NCBI GenBank assembly: GCA_000017645.1
Contig: CP000781.1
Coordinates: 1,764,001-1,828,000, forward strand
Origin: Xanthobacter autotrophicus Py2
Lineage (GTDB): Bacteria > Pseudomonadota > Alphaproteobacteria > Rhizobiales > Xanthobacteraceae
Direction: 5' to 3'
DNA: 64,000 nucleotides
Below, in pieces: positions 31,597-40,518 of the stretch. The notes below the pieces were generated by a model. The model saw nothing but the letters and a program-made list of their open reading frames with translations. It ran no database searches and had not been told where the DNA came from. Every line of letters starts with the position of its first letter. Position 1 is the first letter of the stretch. A program made the translations under genes and the position numbers.

Positions 31597-32525
31597 GAGC
31601 GCTCCTCTCCGGCCGGGGGGCCGAGCACGATGAGGCCGAGGGTGACGGCGATGGAGAGGGTGATGGCCACTTCCACGGCGATGATGACCGCTTTCTCCGC
31701 CCCCGGCGGATAGCCCAGGAACACGCCCGCCGTCGCCCAGCCGCCAAAGCCCACCGCGAGAAATCCGAACGGGCCGGCCAGCAGCATCAGCCGCAGGCCA
31801 CGGCTTTGCGTGGCCGGGATGCTGATCTGGTCGCCCATGACCAAGAGCAGGCCCATGGCGGCGAGCACCGCCCCGCTCTGGAACGCCCCGCCGGGATGAT
31901 CGGCGCCGGCCCACAGCAGATAGAGCCCCACCAGCACGCCCACGGGCGCCAGCACCCGGGCGAGGAAGGCGGAGGGGGCGGGCGCGGGTTCCACCGACAG
32001 GGGATCCGGCCGCCCCCGGCAGGCCGGATCGCGGGAAAGGGCCCAAACGCCCACCAGGGACAACAGCAGCACCACCTTTTCCAGCAGCGTGTCGAGCGCG
32101 CGGAAGACGAGGAGCACCCCGGTGACCGGATTGCCCAGATCGGTGGCGGGCAGGGCGGCAGCCACGTCGGAGGCGCGGGTGGGTGCCGGCTCCGGCAAGG
32201 CGAGCACCGCCGCCCCGAGCGCCACCGCGATGGCGATGGAAACGACCGCCGCCAGCGGCCGCAGGGCGCGATTGGGTACGGGCGACTTCGGAGTTGCGGA
32301 CAGGGCGCGGACGCAGCGCAGCAGCACCACGCCGGAAATGCCGCTGCCGATGGCGATCTCGGTCAGCGCCACGTCCACGGCGGCAAGGCGCACCCAGGCA
32401 AGGCCCAGCAGCAGCCCATAACCGATGAAGGCGATCACCGCCGGCCGTGCCGCACCGGTGGCCACCACGCCGAGCGCGCCGGCCAGCAGCAGGAGGCAGA
32501 GCACGGCATCGAACACGAGGTTCAC
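31593..32525 (-). CDS. fusion of MrpA C-terminal (DUF4040/MbhD-MbhE-like) and MrpB domains
   Basis: A 310-residue protein. Residues 1-75 match the MbhD/DUF4040 block (VIAFIGYGLLLGLAWVRLAA, DVALTEIAIGSGISGVVLL). A middle stretch (TDLGNPVTGVLLVFRALDTL) resembles the MbhE/MrpA end. Residues about 185-305 are MrpB (GLYLLWAGADHPGGAFQSGA, GYPPGAEKAVIIAVEVAIT). In Bacillus-type Mrp the first two blocks end MrpA and MrpB is separate. The gene lies between mrpG and mrpC genes, each with four-base overlaps. Confidence 0.85.
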   Translation of the reverse strand: MNLVFDAVLCLLLLAGALGVVATGAARPAVIAFIGYGLLLGLAWVRLAAVDVALTEIAIGSGISGVVLLRCVRALSATPKSPVPNRALRPLAAVVSIAIAVALGAAVLALPEPAPTRASDVAAALPATDLGNPVTGVLLVFRALDTLLEKVVLLLSLVGVWALSRDPACRGRPDPLSVEPAPAPSAFLARVLAPVGVLVGLYLLWAGADHPGGAFQSGAVLAAMGLLLVMGDQISIPATQSRGLRLMLLAGPFGFLAVGFGGWATAGVFLGYPPGAEKAVIIAVEVAITLSIAVTLGLIVLGPPAGEERS

Positions 32526-32848
32526 CGGCTGTCCTCCCCCGAAGCGGGCGCGTCGCCGATGTCCTTCGATTCTGTCATCATGGCTTCCGCCATGACTTGG
32601 GCTGCCGCGCCGGAGGCGAGCTGGGCCAGCAGCCAGACCGCCACCATCTTGGCGGCATCCAGCAAGCTCGCCGCCTGCGGTAACAGGCCGAGCACGATGA
32701 GGGCGAGGCCCACATTGTCGGCCTTGGTGAGGGCGTGGATGCGCGACAGCGTCCCCGGCAGGCGCACGAGGCCGAGGGTTCCGGCGGCGAAGAAGGCGAT
32801 GCCGGCCGCGATGAACACGAGGGTGAAGGCGTCCGCGATCAGGCTCAT
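32522..32848 (-). CDS. mrpG: MrpG-type subunit
   Basis: A 108-residue protein with three helices and the MrpG core GTLGLVRLPGTLSRIHALTK, ADNVGLALIVLGLL. The C-terminal tail (TESKDIGDAPASGEDSR) is polar. Starts in an ATGA overlap with the MrpF gene stop and overlaps the next start. Confidence 0.92.
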   Translation of the reverse strand: MSLIADAFTLVFIAAGIAFFAAGTLGLVRLPGTLSRIHALTKADNVGLALIVLGLLPQAASLLDAAKMVAVWLLAQLASGAAAQVMAEAMMTESKDIGDAPASGEDSR

Positions 32849-33138
32849 GGCCGGGGCGCCGCCGGGGGTGTTCCCGCCTTTGGGCGCACCGAGCCGAAGG
32901 CAGCGCGATAGGCGCAGGCCGCCAGCGCGGCGAGCAGGGCCAGCAGCAGTGCTGTGTCGAGCAGCGCGGGATCGCCCGTGGCCGGCGTCAGCAGCAGCAG
33001 AACGGCGATCCCGGCCGCACCGAGCAACTGGACGGCGAGCATGCGATCCACGTCATTGCCGGCCCGCCACAGGGCCCCAAGGCCCGCTGCGGCGAGGAGC
33101 AGAAGCAGTGTCGCCGCCGAAAAGAGCAGGTCAGCCAT
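32845..33138 (-). CDS. mrpF: MrpF-type subunit
   Basis: A 97-residue protein with three helices and the MrpF motif GNDVDRMLAVQLLGAAGIA (usually GPSxxDRVxALD). The ATG at 33138 overlaps the MrpE stop by eight bases; the longer frame to 33183 would overlap MrpE by more than 50 bases. The C-terminus is Pro/Arg-rich. Confidence 0.9.
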   Translation of the reverse strand: MADLLFSAATLLLLLAAAGLGALWRAGNDVDRMLAVQLLGAAGIAVLLLLTPATGDPALLDTALLLALLAALAACAYRAAFGSVRPKAGTPPAAPRP

Positions 33139-33622
33139 GGCGTGGCGTGTCCGCCATGGCGAGGAAGGCAGTGGCGTCCGCATCCAGCATTGCTGCGACC
33201 GGGGCGGTGATATCGAGGCAATGCACCCGCAGCTCCGGTCCCTGTCCGGGGAGGGGCAGCGTGCCCGGCTGGAGGCTGGCGAGCGCTCGAAACGCGTCCC
33301 GCGCGAGGCCTTGCGGTACGGCGCAGGGCACCTCCAGCACGCCGGGATTCACCCGGGGCGGACGGGCGGCGACCCGCCACGCAACGTCCCAGCCGGCGCG
33401 CAGCGAGCCGGCGAAGAAGCGGGCCGCATAGGCCAGCATCGCCCTAGGGTTGAGGCGGTTCGGTCCCACGGTCGGCAGCAGGTGGAGGCTGAGGACCGTG
33501 GCGAGGGCGGATATGACGAGGCCGGCGGCGAGGTCGATGGCGCCGATGCGCCCGAGAATCACCCACCCCGCGAAGAACGAAAGCCAGCGTGCCGCGCCGT
33601 GCGCGCTGAAGAGTTTCCCCAT
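33131..33622 (-). CDS. mrpE: MrpE-type subunit, first gene of the antiporter operon
   Basis: A 163-residue protein: two N-terminal membrane helices, then a cytoplasmic domain with RFFAGSLRAGWDVAWRVAAR, PGTLPLPGQGPELRVHCLD, as in MrpE. Gene order on this strand is E-F-G-(D'/E'/B)-C-D-A', all linked by overlaps of 4-8 bases, indicating one transcript starting upstream of 33622. The 217 bases between it and the divergent transglutaminase must hold both promoters, but no clear boxes are seen. Confidence 0.9.
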   Translation of the reverse strand: MGKLFSAHGAARWLSFFAGWVILGRIGAIDLAAGLVISALATVLSLHLLPTVGPNRLNPRAMLAYAARFFAGSLRAGWDVAWRVAARPPRVNPGVLEVPCAVPQGLARDAFRALASLQPGTLPLPGQGPELRVHCLDITAPVAAMLDADATAFLAMADTPRHG

Positions 33623-33839
33623 TTCCGGCCTTCCCAGCCTGCGTCGTCCATCCGGATGCTGCTATGCAGCATGGTGGCATCATAGCCAGCGCGTGCACCG
33701 GACGGAAGGCACAGGCTACGGTTTGCGCGAAAGGGGCGGGCGCAGTGGCGCCTTCGGCTTTGCGGGACGGTCGGTGGAACAAAGCGCCGTGTGCGGAGTC
33801 TTCCTCGCGCCGTCCGCGCGCGGACCAACGGGGGCAAAA

Positions 33840-34670
33840 ATGCGCTTCGCCGTCCAATCCCGCCTCGAATACGAGGTGAAGTCTCCCACCGTGTTCATTC
33901 TCAACGTCGAAGCCGCCGCCCTGCGCCGGCAGCGGATCATCGCCGAGCGGCTGCAACTGACGCCGGGGTACGCCATCGAGCGGTTCGCCGAGGATGAGGG
34001 CGGCAGCCGCTTCCTGCGGGTGATTGCAAACCCGGGTCCGTTCAGCGTGGCCTACGCCGGCGAGGTTGAGGTGAACATGATCGAGAAGGAGCCCACCGGC
34101 ATCGGCGAAGTGCCTGTGGGTGAGCTGCCGCTCGACATCCTGCCCTATCTCAACCCCAGCCGCTTCTGCCAGTCCGACCTTCTCGGGCGGTTCGCCCGCC
34201 GCGAGTTCGGCGAGCTGGAACCCGGCCACAACCGGGTGAATGCCATCTGCGGCTGGATCCACGATCACGTGGACTATGAGCGCGGTTCCAGCGATGCCCA
34301 GACCTCCGCCTATGACACCATGGTGCTGCGTGCCGGCGTGTGCCGGGATTTCGCGCATCTCGGCATCGCCTTCTGCCGCGCCCTGAACATCCCCGCCCGG
34401 TTCGCCAGCGGCTATGCCTGGCAGCTGGACCCGCCGGATTTCCATGCGGTCTTCGAGGCCTATCTGGGCGGCGAATGGTACCTGTTCGACGCCACCCGGC
34501 AGGCCGCCCTGCAGGGGCTGGTGCGGATCGGCGTCGGCCGGGATGCCGCCGACGCGGCCTTCGCCACGATCTACGGCGACGCCGAGTTCAAAGGCATGTC
34601 CGTGGGCATTGAAGCCGTCAGTCCCGACGCCGAGGAGGAGCCTACGGTCCGCGCCGTCGCCGTCGGCTAG
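33840..34670 (+). CDS. transglutaminase-like protein
   Basis: A 276-residue transglutaminase-fold protein different from the one encoded at 2.7 kb. The triad is Cys in AGVCRDFAHL, His in DFHAVFEAYL and Asp in LFDATRQA. An N-terminal beta domain (VQSRLEYEVKSPTVFILNVE) precedes. This type lacks a signal peptide. The ATG at 33840 follows GGGGCAAAA; upstream in-frame Met codons lie in the antisense of mrpE. A 10-bp hairpin follows the stop. Confidence 0.88.
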   Translation: MRFAVQSRLEYEVKSPTVFILNVEAAALRRQRIIAERLQLTPGYAIERFAEDEGGSRFLRVIANPGPFSVAYAGEVEVNMIEKEPTGIGEVPVGELPLDILPYLNPSRFCQSDLLGRFARREFGELEPGHNRVNAICGWIHDHVDYERGSSDAQTSAYDTMVLRAGVCRDFAHLGIAFCRALNIPARFASGYAWQLDPPDFHAVFEAYLGGEWYLFDATRQAALQGLVRIGVGRDAADAAFATIYGDAEFKGMSVGIEAVSPDAEEEPTVRAVAVG

Positions 34671-34685
34671 TTCTGGCTCCGCCAC

Positions 34686-34719
34686 ACAAGCCGCTTCGCC
34701 CGCCGGGGGAGCGGCTTGT
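34686..34719 (+). terminator. 10-bp stem hairpin after the transglutaminase gene
   Basis: ACAAGCCGCT (34686-34695) and AGCGGCTTGT (34710-34719), with further CCC/GGG pairing in the loop. Followed by CGATTCT rather than a full T-run; a probable terminator. Confidence 0.55.
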
Positions 34720-34933
34720 CGATTCTGGGGAGCGCAGCTGGTGCGGCGCTCGCGCACATGACATGCACTGGGGCGGGAGGGGTATTGCGGGAGGGGCGAC
34801 ATTGGATCAGATCAAGCTGGCCGTGGTATCAGGGCGTCTGCTCGATTAAGAAGAGCTCCCCAACCCCATCCGATGGCTCCCGTTCGACGCCTGACGACAG
34901 TGCCAGATAGGCGGAACCAAGCCCGTGCCCTTC

Positions 34934-36763
34934 ATGACGACAAACCCGGCGCTCGCCCGCGCTTTGGCCGAGCGGGACTACAACGATCCGACGCCGGTGC
35001 AGCTTGCCGTGCTTGCCCCCGAGGCGTCGGGGCGCGACCTCCTCGTGTCCGCGCAGACCGGATCCGGCAAGACAGTGGCCTATGGCCTCGCCATGGCGGA
35101 CACGCTGCTGGGCACGGATGAGCGCTTCGGTCCCGCCACGGCACCGCAGGCGCTGGTGGTGGCCCCCACCCGTGAACTGGCCCTGCAGGTCCAGCGCGAG
35201 TTCGAGTGGCTTTATGCGGCGACGGGTGCGCGCATCGTCTCCTGCGTCGGCGGCATGGACCCACGCCAGGAACAGCGCGCGCTCAGCCGGGGCGCCCACA
35301 TGGTGGTCGGCACCCCCGGCCGCCTGCGCGACCATCTGGAGCGGGGCCGGCTCGATATCTCCGCCGTGCGGGTCGTCGTGCTGGACGAAGCCGACGAAAT
35401 GCTCGACCTCGGCTTCCGCGAGGATCTCCAGTTCATCCTCGACGCCACCCCGCCGGAGCGGCGCAGCCTGCTGTTCTCGGCGACGCTGCCGCGCGGCATA
35501 ACCATGCTGGCCAAGCGTTACCAGCGCGAGGCCCTGCGCATCGAGGTGGCGAGCGCCGAGGGCGGCCATGCCGACATCGAATACCGCGCCATGCGCGTGG
35601 TACCGAAGGAGATCGAGCACGCCGTCGTCAACGTGCTGCGCTTTTATGATGCGCCGAGCGCCATCGTGTTCTGCAACACCCGCGAAACCGTGAGGCACCT
35701 GCATGCGACCCTTCAGGAGCGGCAGTTTTCGGCCGTCGCTTTGTCCGGCGAGCTGAGCCAGAACGAGCGCAACTCCGCACTTCAGGCCCTGCGCGACGGC
35801 CGAGCGCGGGTGTGCGTCGCCACCGACGTGGCGGCGCGCGGCATCGATCTGCCGAGCCTCGGCCTCGTCATCCATGCCGACCTGCCGAACGACGCCGAGA
35901 GCCTCCAGCACCGCAGCGGCCGCACCGGCCGGGCCGGCCGCAAGGGCGTCAGCGTGTTGCTGGTGCCACCGTTTCGCCGCCGCCGCACCGAGGACATGCT
36001 GCGGGGCATGGGCCTGACCCCGGCCTGGTCGGGACCGCCCACCGCCGACGAGATCCGCAAGCTCGACCACGAGCGCATGCTGCGCGATCCGCTGCTCACC
36101 GACGAGCCGAACGAGGAGGACGCCGCCGTCGCCCGCGCCCTGCTGGAGCAGCAGCCGGCCGAGCATCTGGTGGCGGCGCTGGTGCGCCTTTATCGCGCTG
36201 GCCTGCCCTCACCCGAGGAGGTGGCCGACCCCGGCGAGCCGCGCGGCCGCGACCGTGCCGCCGCGCGCGGGCTCGGAGGACCTGGCGGCGCCGGTGGCGG
36301 GGCGTGGTTCCGCCTCAATATCGGGCGCCGCAATAAGGCGGACCCGCGGTGGCTGCTGCCGCTGATCTGCCGCCGCGGGAACGTGACCCGCGACGACATC
36401 GGCGCCATCCGCATCTTCGACGAGGAGACCGCCTTCGAGGTGAGCGCCGCCGCCCTCGACCGCTTCAGCACGTCCGCGCGCAAGTCCGATGGCTCGGACG
36501 TGATCATCGAGCCGCTGCCCGGCGGCGCGCCGTCGAGCCGTCCCGAGCGGCCGGCGCCGCGCTGGAAGGGGCCCCAAGACAAGCAGAGATACGACAAGCC
36601 GGGCTATGAAAAGCCGGGGCAGGACCGGCCGGGCCGGGCCAAGCCGTTCCGCGATAAGGCCGGACCGGGCAAGGGCGGGAAGCCGCCAAGCCGAGGTCCT
36701 GCGGATCGCGGTCCGGGCACCTTCGCGGGCAAGCCGGCAGGAAAGAAGCCGCGCCGCCCCTGA
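34934..36763 (+). CDS. DEAD-box RNA helicase with DbpA-type RNA-binding domain
   Basis: A 609-residue ATP-dependent RNA helicase. Motifs in order: Q (DPTPVQ), I (AQTGSGKT), Ia (PTRELA), Ib (GTPGRL), II (DEAD), III (SAT), IV (IVFCNT), V (ATDVAARGID) and VI (HRSGRTGRAGR). Residues about 455-540 match the DbpA/CsdA RNA-binding domain (FRLNIGRRNKADPRWLLPLI, GNVTRDDIGAIRIFDEET). The tail (540-609) is Lys/Arg/Pro/Gly-rich and disordered. It may remodel ribosomal or cold-stress RNAs. The ATG at 34934 gives the usual start; GTG 34925 is possible. Confidence 0.95.
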   Translation: MTTNPALARALAERDYNDPTPVQLAVLAPEASGRDLLVSAQTGSGKTVAYGLAMADTLLGTDERFGPATAPQALVVAPTRELALQVQREFEWLYAATGARIVSCVGGMDPRQEQRALSRGAHMVVGTPGRLRDHLERGRLDISAVRVVVLDEADEMLDLGFREDLQFILDATPPERRSLLFSATLPRGITMLAKRYQREALRIEVASAEGGHADIEYRAMRVVPKEIEHAVVNVLRFYDAPSAIVFCNTRETVRHLHATLQERQFSAVALSGELSQNERNSALQALRDGRARVCVATDVAARGIDLPSLGLVIHADLPNDAESLQHRSGRTGRAGRKGVSVLLVPPFRRRRTEDMLRGMGLTPAWSGPPTADEIRKLDHERMLRDPLLTDEPNEEDAAVARALLEQQPAEHLVAALVRLYRAGLPSPEEVADPGEPRGRDRAAARGLGGPGGAGGGAWFRLNIGRRNKADPRWLLPLICRRGNVTRDDIGAIRIFDEETAFEVSAAALDRFSTSARKSDGSDVIIEPLPGGAPSSRPERPAPRWKGPQDKQRYDKPGYEKPGQDRPGRAKPFRDKAGPGKGGKPPSRGPADRGPGTFAGKPAGKKPRRP

Positions 36764-36811
36764 TCGCGCCTCCGACGCGCGAGCGGACCAGCATCGGTCA
36801 GCCTGAGGGCG

Positions 36812-36826
36812 GCCCCGAAAAGGGGC
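36812..36826 (+). terminator. short GC hairpin after the helicase gene
   Basis: GCCCC-GAAAA-GGGGC, a 5-bp stem about 50 bases after the helicase stop, embedded in a larger GGCGGCC-rich fold (36809-36841). Weak T content downstream; low certainty. Confidence 0.35.
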
Positions 36827-36923
36827 TGCTCCGGCGGCCGCCTGCGCTTGATCTCTTGCGTTGCAGCACGACATGCTCTAGCAAGCGCCCCCTTCCGCAT
36901 CCCGCATCCTGCACGGAGGGCCC

Positions 36924-38171
36924 ATGACCGCCTGCGGCCTCGATTTCGGCACCTCCAACACCACGCTCGGCTTCATCGGCGCGGACGGTCCCCGTCTTGC
37001 GCCCCTGGAAGGGGCTGCCGACACGCTGCCGAGCGCCATCTTCTTCCCCCGTAGCGCCGAGCCGCTGGTGGGACGCGCGGCCATGGCGGCCTATGTGTCA
37101 GGCGAGCAGGGCCGGCTGATGCGCGCCCTGAAATCGGTGCTCGGCACGGCGCTGGTGGACGAGACCACCTCAGTCGGCCGGCTGCGGCTGAGCTTCCGGG
37201 CGGTGATCGCGGCGTTTCTCGGCGCGGTGAAGGCCCGGGGCGAGGCGGCCGCCGGTGGCGCGCTCAATCAGGTGGTGCTCGGCCGTCCCGTGCACTTCGT
37301 GGATGGCGACGCGGCCGGCGACATGCGGGCGCAGGACGTGCTGGGCGCCATCGCCCGCGAGATCGGCTTTACCGACCTGTCGTTCCAGTTCGAGCCCATC
37401 GCGGCGAGCCTCGATTATGAGCGGCAGGTGGCGGGCGAGGAACTGGCCCTGATCGCCGATATCGGCGGCGGCACCTCGGACTTTTCCATCGTGCGCATTG
37501 CGCGCGTGCATGCCAGCCAGTCCGACCGGGCGTCCGACATCCTCGCCAACGAGGGCGTGCGCGTGGGCGGCACGGATTTCGACCGGCAGCTCTCCCTGTC
37601 CATGGTCATGCCGCTGCTCGGCCACGGCAGCCCGCTGAAGCGCAAGGGCCTGTCCATGCCGGTGGGCATCTATCAGGATCTTGCCACCTGGTCCGCCATC
37701 AACCGGCTCTATGACGGCAAGACCGCCCGCTCCATCCGCGAGCTGGAGCGCGATGCCGAGCGTCCCCACCTGGTATCGCGCCTCGCGCGGGCGGTGGAGG
37801 ACGAACGCGGCCACAGCCTCGCCCTCGACGTGGAGACCGCGAAGATCCGCGTGGCCGAGGCGGGCGCCACCGTGCTGGATCTGGCGGTGCTGGAAGCGGG
37901 CCTGTCCGTGGGCATCGCCCATGAGGATCTGGTGCGGCACACCGGCCTGCTGGCCGATCGCATCGCCGGGCGGATTGCGTCCTGCCTCGCCACGGCGGGC
38001 CTGAAGGCCGACGACATCGACGCCCTGTTCCTCACCGGCGGCTCCACCCGCCTCAGCCATGTGCGCGCGGCCATCTGCACCTGCGTGCCCCAGGCCCGGG
38101 TGATCGAGGGCGACACCTTTGGCTCGGTGGGCACCGGCCTCGCCATAGAGGCGAGCCGGCGGTACGGCTAG
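36924..38171 (+). CDS. yegD: YegD-like Hsp70-family protein
   Basis: A 415-residue actin/Hsp70-fold ATPase. Phosphate-1 loop GLDFGTSNTTLGF (5-17), phosphate-2 loop LIADIGGGTSDFSI and adenosine motif LFLTGGSTRLSHV are all intact. The substrate-binding domain of DnaK is lacking, as in YegD. Its chaperone role and partners are not established. The ATG at 36924 has GGAGGG just upstream. Monocistronic; the next gene is convergent, with its stop directly adjoining. Confidence 0.9.
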   Translation: MTACGLDFGTSNTTLGFIGADGPRLAPLEGAADTLPSAIFFPRSAEPLVGRAAMAAYVSGEQGRLMRALKSVLGTALVDETTSVGRLRLSFRAVIAAFLGAVKARGEAAAGGALNQVVLGRPVHFVDGDAAGDMRAQDVLGAIAREIGFTDLSFQFEPIAASLDYERQVAGEELALIADIGGGTSDFSIVRIARVHASQSDRASDILANEGVRVGGTDFDRQLSLSMVMPLLGHGSPLKRKGLSMPVGIYQDLATWSAINRLYDGKTARSIRELERDAERPHLVSRLARAVEDERGHSLALDVETAKIRVAEAGATVLDLAVLEAGLSVGIAHEDLVRHTGLLADRIAGRIASCLATAGLKADDIDALFLTGGSTRLSHVRAAICTCVPQARVIEGDTFGSVGTGLAIEASRRYG

Positions 38172-39113
38172 TTAAAGCACGTCAAGCGCCGGCAGGGGTG
38201 CCGCGGGCCGGCAGCTTTCGCCGGTCATGAGGGTGGCGAGGTGAGCGGCGAGCGCGTCGAGCAGCACCCGCGTCTTCAGCGGCACATGCCGGGCACTGGG
38301 ATAAAGCGCGAGAATGGGCGCATCTCCGCCATCCCAACCGGGCAGCACGCGGGTGAGCCGACCGGTGGCAAGGTCCTGCGCCACATCCACCTCGGACTTG
38401 AGCATGATGCCGAGGCCGGCAAGCGCCCAGTCGTGCACCACGTCGCCATCGTCGACACGCAACCGCGCCGCCGCGCCAAGGCTGGCCGTTGCTCCGTCCG
38501 GTCCCCGCAGCCGCCACGGGTCGCTGCCGCGGCCGTAGCGCAGGAACGCATGGCCGGCGGCCTCCTCCGGTGTCACCGGCCGGCCCGCCCGGTCGAGATA
38601 GGCCGGAGCGGCGACCAGGATGCGCCGGTTGTCGGCGAGCTTGCGCATCATGGCCGAACTGTCGGCGGGCGCGCCGATGCGGATGGCCACGTCGAACCCC
38701 TCTCCCACCAGGTCCACCACCCGGTCGTCCAGTTCCAGCGCGACCCCGAGTCGGGCATGGCGCGCGGCCAGTTGGGCGAGAACCGGCGCCACGCAACGGC
38801 GGCCGAAGGCGATGGGCGCGCTGACCCGCAGGGTGCCCGAGGGTTCGACCCGCCCGCTCGCCAGCTGCTCCTCGCCGGCCTCGATGGCGTCCAGCGCACG
38901 CTCCACATCGATCAGCAGGCGCGCGCCTTCCTCGGTGGGGCTGAGCGCGCGGGTGGTGCGCTGGATGAGGCGTACGCCGGCCCGATCCTCCAGCGTCGCC
39001 AGCCGCTTGCTCACCACCGCGAGGGTGATGCCGAGCCGCCGCGCGGCGGCCGACAGGCTACCCTCGGCCAGGATCGCCCGGAACGTCTTCAGCTCATTCA
39101 GGTCGTCCAGCAC
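38172..39113 (-). CDS. LysR-type transcriptional regulator
   Basis: A 313-residue regulator. The N-terminal winged helix reads ELKTFRAILAEGSLSAAARR, LGITLAVVSKRLATLEDRAG, then a linker helix and a periplasmic-binding-protein-like effector domain (about 90-295, GTLRVSAPIAFGRRCVAPVL). This is the CrgA-like group that often controls one divergent gene. It is divergent from the SDR gene at 39255 with a shared 140-base AT-richer space (39114-39254), the expected site of its operator. Confidence 0.92.
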   Translation of the reverse strand: MLDDLNELKTFRAILAEGSLSAAARRLGITLAVVSKRLATLEDRAGVRLIQRTTRALSPTEEGARLLIDVERALDAIEAGEEQLASGRVEPSGTLRVSAPIAFGRRCVAPVLAQLAARHARLGVALELDDRVVDLVGEGFDVAIRIGAPADSSAMMRKLADNRRILVAAPAYLDRAGRPVTPEEAAGHAFLRYGRGSDPWRLRGPDGATASLGAAARLRVDDGDVVHDWALAGLGIMLKSEVDVAQDLATGRLTRVLPGWDGGDAPILALYPSARHVPLKTRVLLDALAAHLATLMTGESCRPAAPLPALDVL

Positions 39114-39254
39114 CGCATATTCTCAACTTGAATACGAGAATGCCTCGTATACATGCTCGCTTATCAGCTTCAGAACAAGAGCGCACATTGCCCTCATGGC
39201 GAATTGGACTTTCCCGGCTGCGGCAGGCCGGAGACGAGGACAGGAGGTCTCATC

Positions 39255-39965
39255 ATGGCACTCGACCTGACAGGCAAGCGCGTTCTGATCGTTGGTGCGG
39301 GCGGCGGCATCGGCGCGGCCACCGCGCGGGCCTTTGCTGATGCCGGCGCCCACGTGTTCGCCGCCGGCCGGCCGGGGCCGAAGCTGGACGCCGTCGCGAC
39401 CGGGACCGGCGGCGTGGCGGTGGCCCTCGACATTCTCGACGATGGTGCCATCGAACGCGTCTTCGCGGAGGCGCCGGCCTTCGACCACGTCGCCATCGCG
39501 GCCGCTGCGACCAAGAGTGGCCCGGTCTCCGGCCTGCCTCTGGAGGCCGCGAAGGCCTCCATGGAGAGCAAGTTCTGGGGCGCCTACCGCGTCGCCCGCG
39601 CGGCGCAGGTGGCGGATGGAGGCTCCATCACCTTCGTATCCGGCTTCCTCTCCCACCGGCCGAGCGCGGGCGCGGTGCTGCAGGGCGCGATCAACGCCGC
39701 GATCGAGGCGCTCGCCCGCGGCCTGGCGCTCGAGCGGGCGCCAGTGCGCGTCAATACCGTCTCGCCCGGACTTATCGACACGCCGCTGTGGCAGGGCATG
39801 CGGGAGGATGACCGCGCGGCCATGTTCGCTCGCACCGCCGAGCGTCTGCCCGCCCGCCGTGTGGGGCGGCCGGAGGACATCGCACAGGCGATCCTCTTCG
39901 TCGCCACCAACCCGTTCGTCACCGGCACGACCGTCACGGTCGATGGTGGCGGCACCATTGCGTGA
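39255..39965 (+). CDS. short-chain dehydrogenase-fold protein lacking the Tyr-Lys pair
   Basis: A 236-residue Rossmann protein. The cofactor loop GAGGGIGAA (12-20) and the C-terminal SPGLIDTPLW and VTGTTVTVDGGGTIA are normal for SDRs. The Ser of the active site may be in FVSGFLSHR, but the expected YxxxK is replaced (SAGAVLQGAINAAIEALARG), so classical SDR catalysis is doubtful. A recognisable subgroup of such proteins pairs with LysR regulators. The ATG at 39255 is preceded by AGGAGG. Confidence 0.88.
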   Translation: MALDLTGKRVLIVGAGGGIGAATARAFADAGAHVFAAGRPGPKLDAVATGTGGVAVALDILDDGAIERVFAEAPAFDHVAIAAAATKSGPVSGLPLEAAKASMESKFWGAYRVARAAQVADGGSITFVSGFLSHRPSAGAVLQGAINAAIEALARGLALERAPVRVNTVSPGLIDTPLWQGMREDDRAAMFARTAERLPARRVGRPEDIAQAILFVATNPFVTGTTVTVDGGGTIA

Positions 39966-39999
39966 GGTCGGCATGCCGGACTCGGTACGCCATGCGGTG

Positions 40000-40518
40000 T
40001 CACTGGCCGCCGTCTGATGCCGGCGGTTTCGTCCTCTCCGTGGCGCCGCCCGCGCGGGCGGGTCCGGGTGGCACCCAGGCGGCGAGCTGGTCGCGTCCTT
40101 CCTGGGACATGTCCTTGGCGGCATCGAGGATGGCCTTGTGGACGATGAGCCAGACCGCACGCCGCGCGGCCCTCAGCTCGACGAACGCCTGATCGCCCCT
40201 GCTTTCGTCGAACGGGGTCGCTGAGATGGCGCTGCGGGCTTTGTCCTGCGCCAGCCGGGAGGCCTGCTCGGCGGCGGCGAGGCTGCCGGCGATGTCGCCG
40301 AAGCGGGCGCGCAGCACGGCTGCGTCCGCCGCCGGCAGGGTGGCGGCGAGGCGGTCGATGTGCACCGTCTGGCTTCGCCCCGCCAGCGGCGGGCCGTGCA
40401 TGCGGTGGAACGCCACCGCTACCGCCGCGCCGGCGAAGAACAGGTTGAGCGCGAGGGAGGCCACCAGCAGCAGGCGCTGAGATGGCATGGCCAGGAGGGA
40501 GCGCCGTTCAAGGCTCAC
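40000..40518 (-). CDS. periplasmic CnrX/Spy-like metal-sensor protein
   Basis: A 172-residue protein with one N-terminal membrane anchor (LLLVASLALNLFFAGAAVAV) and a helical periplasmic part rich in Arg/Ala: IDRLAATLPAADAAVLRARF, RSAISATPFDESRGDQAFVE, ELRAARRAVWLIVHKAILDA. This is the heavy-metal-resistance/CnrX-like pattern of four-helix hairpin sensors. The GTG at 40518 overlaps the anti-sigma stop (GTGA) and has GGAGG seven bases upstream, so I prefer it to ATG 40488. It may bind the anti-sigma factor and release it on stress (inference from gene order). Confidence 0.75.
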   Translation of the reverse strand: MSLERRSLLAMPSQRLLLVASLALNLFFAGAAVAVAFHRMHGPPLAGRSQTVHIDRLAATLPAADAAVLRARFGDIAGSLAAAEQASRLAQDKARSAISATPFDESRGDQAFVELRAARRAVWLIVHKAILDAAKDMSQEGRDQLAAWVPPGPARAGGATERTKPPASDGGQ

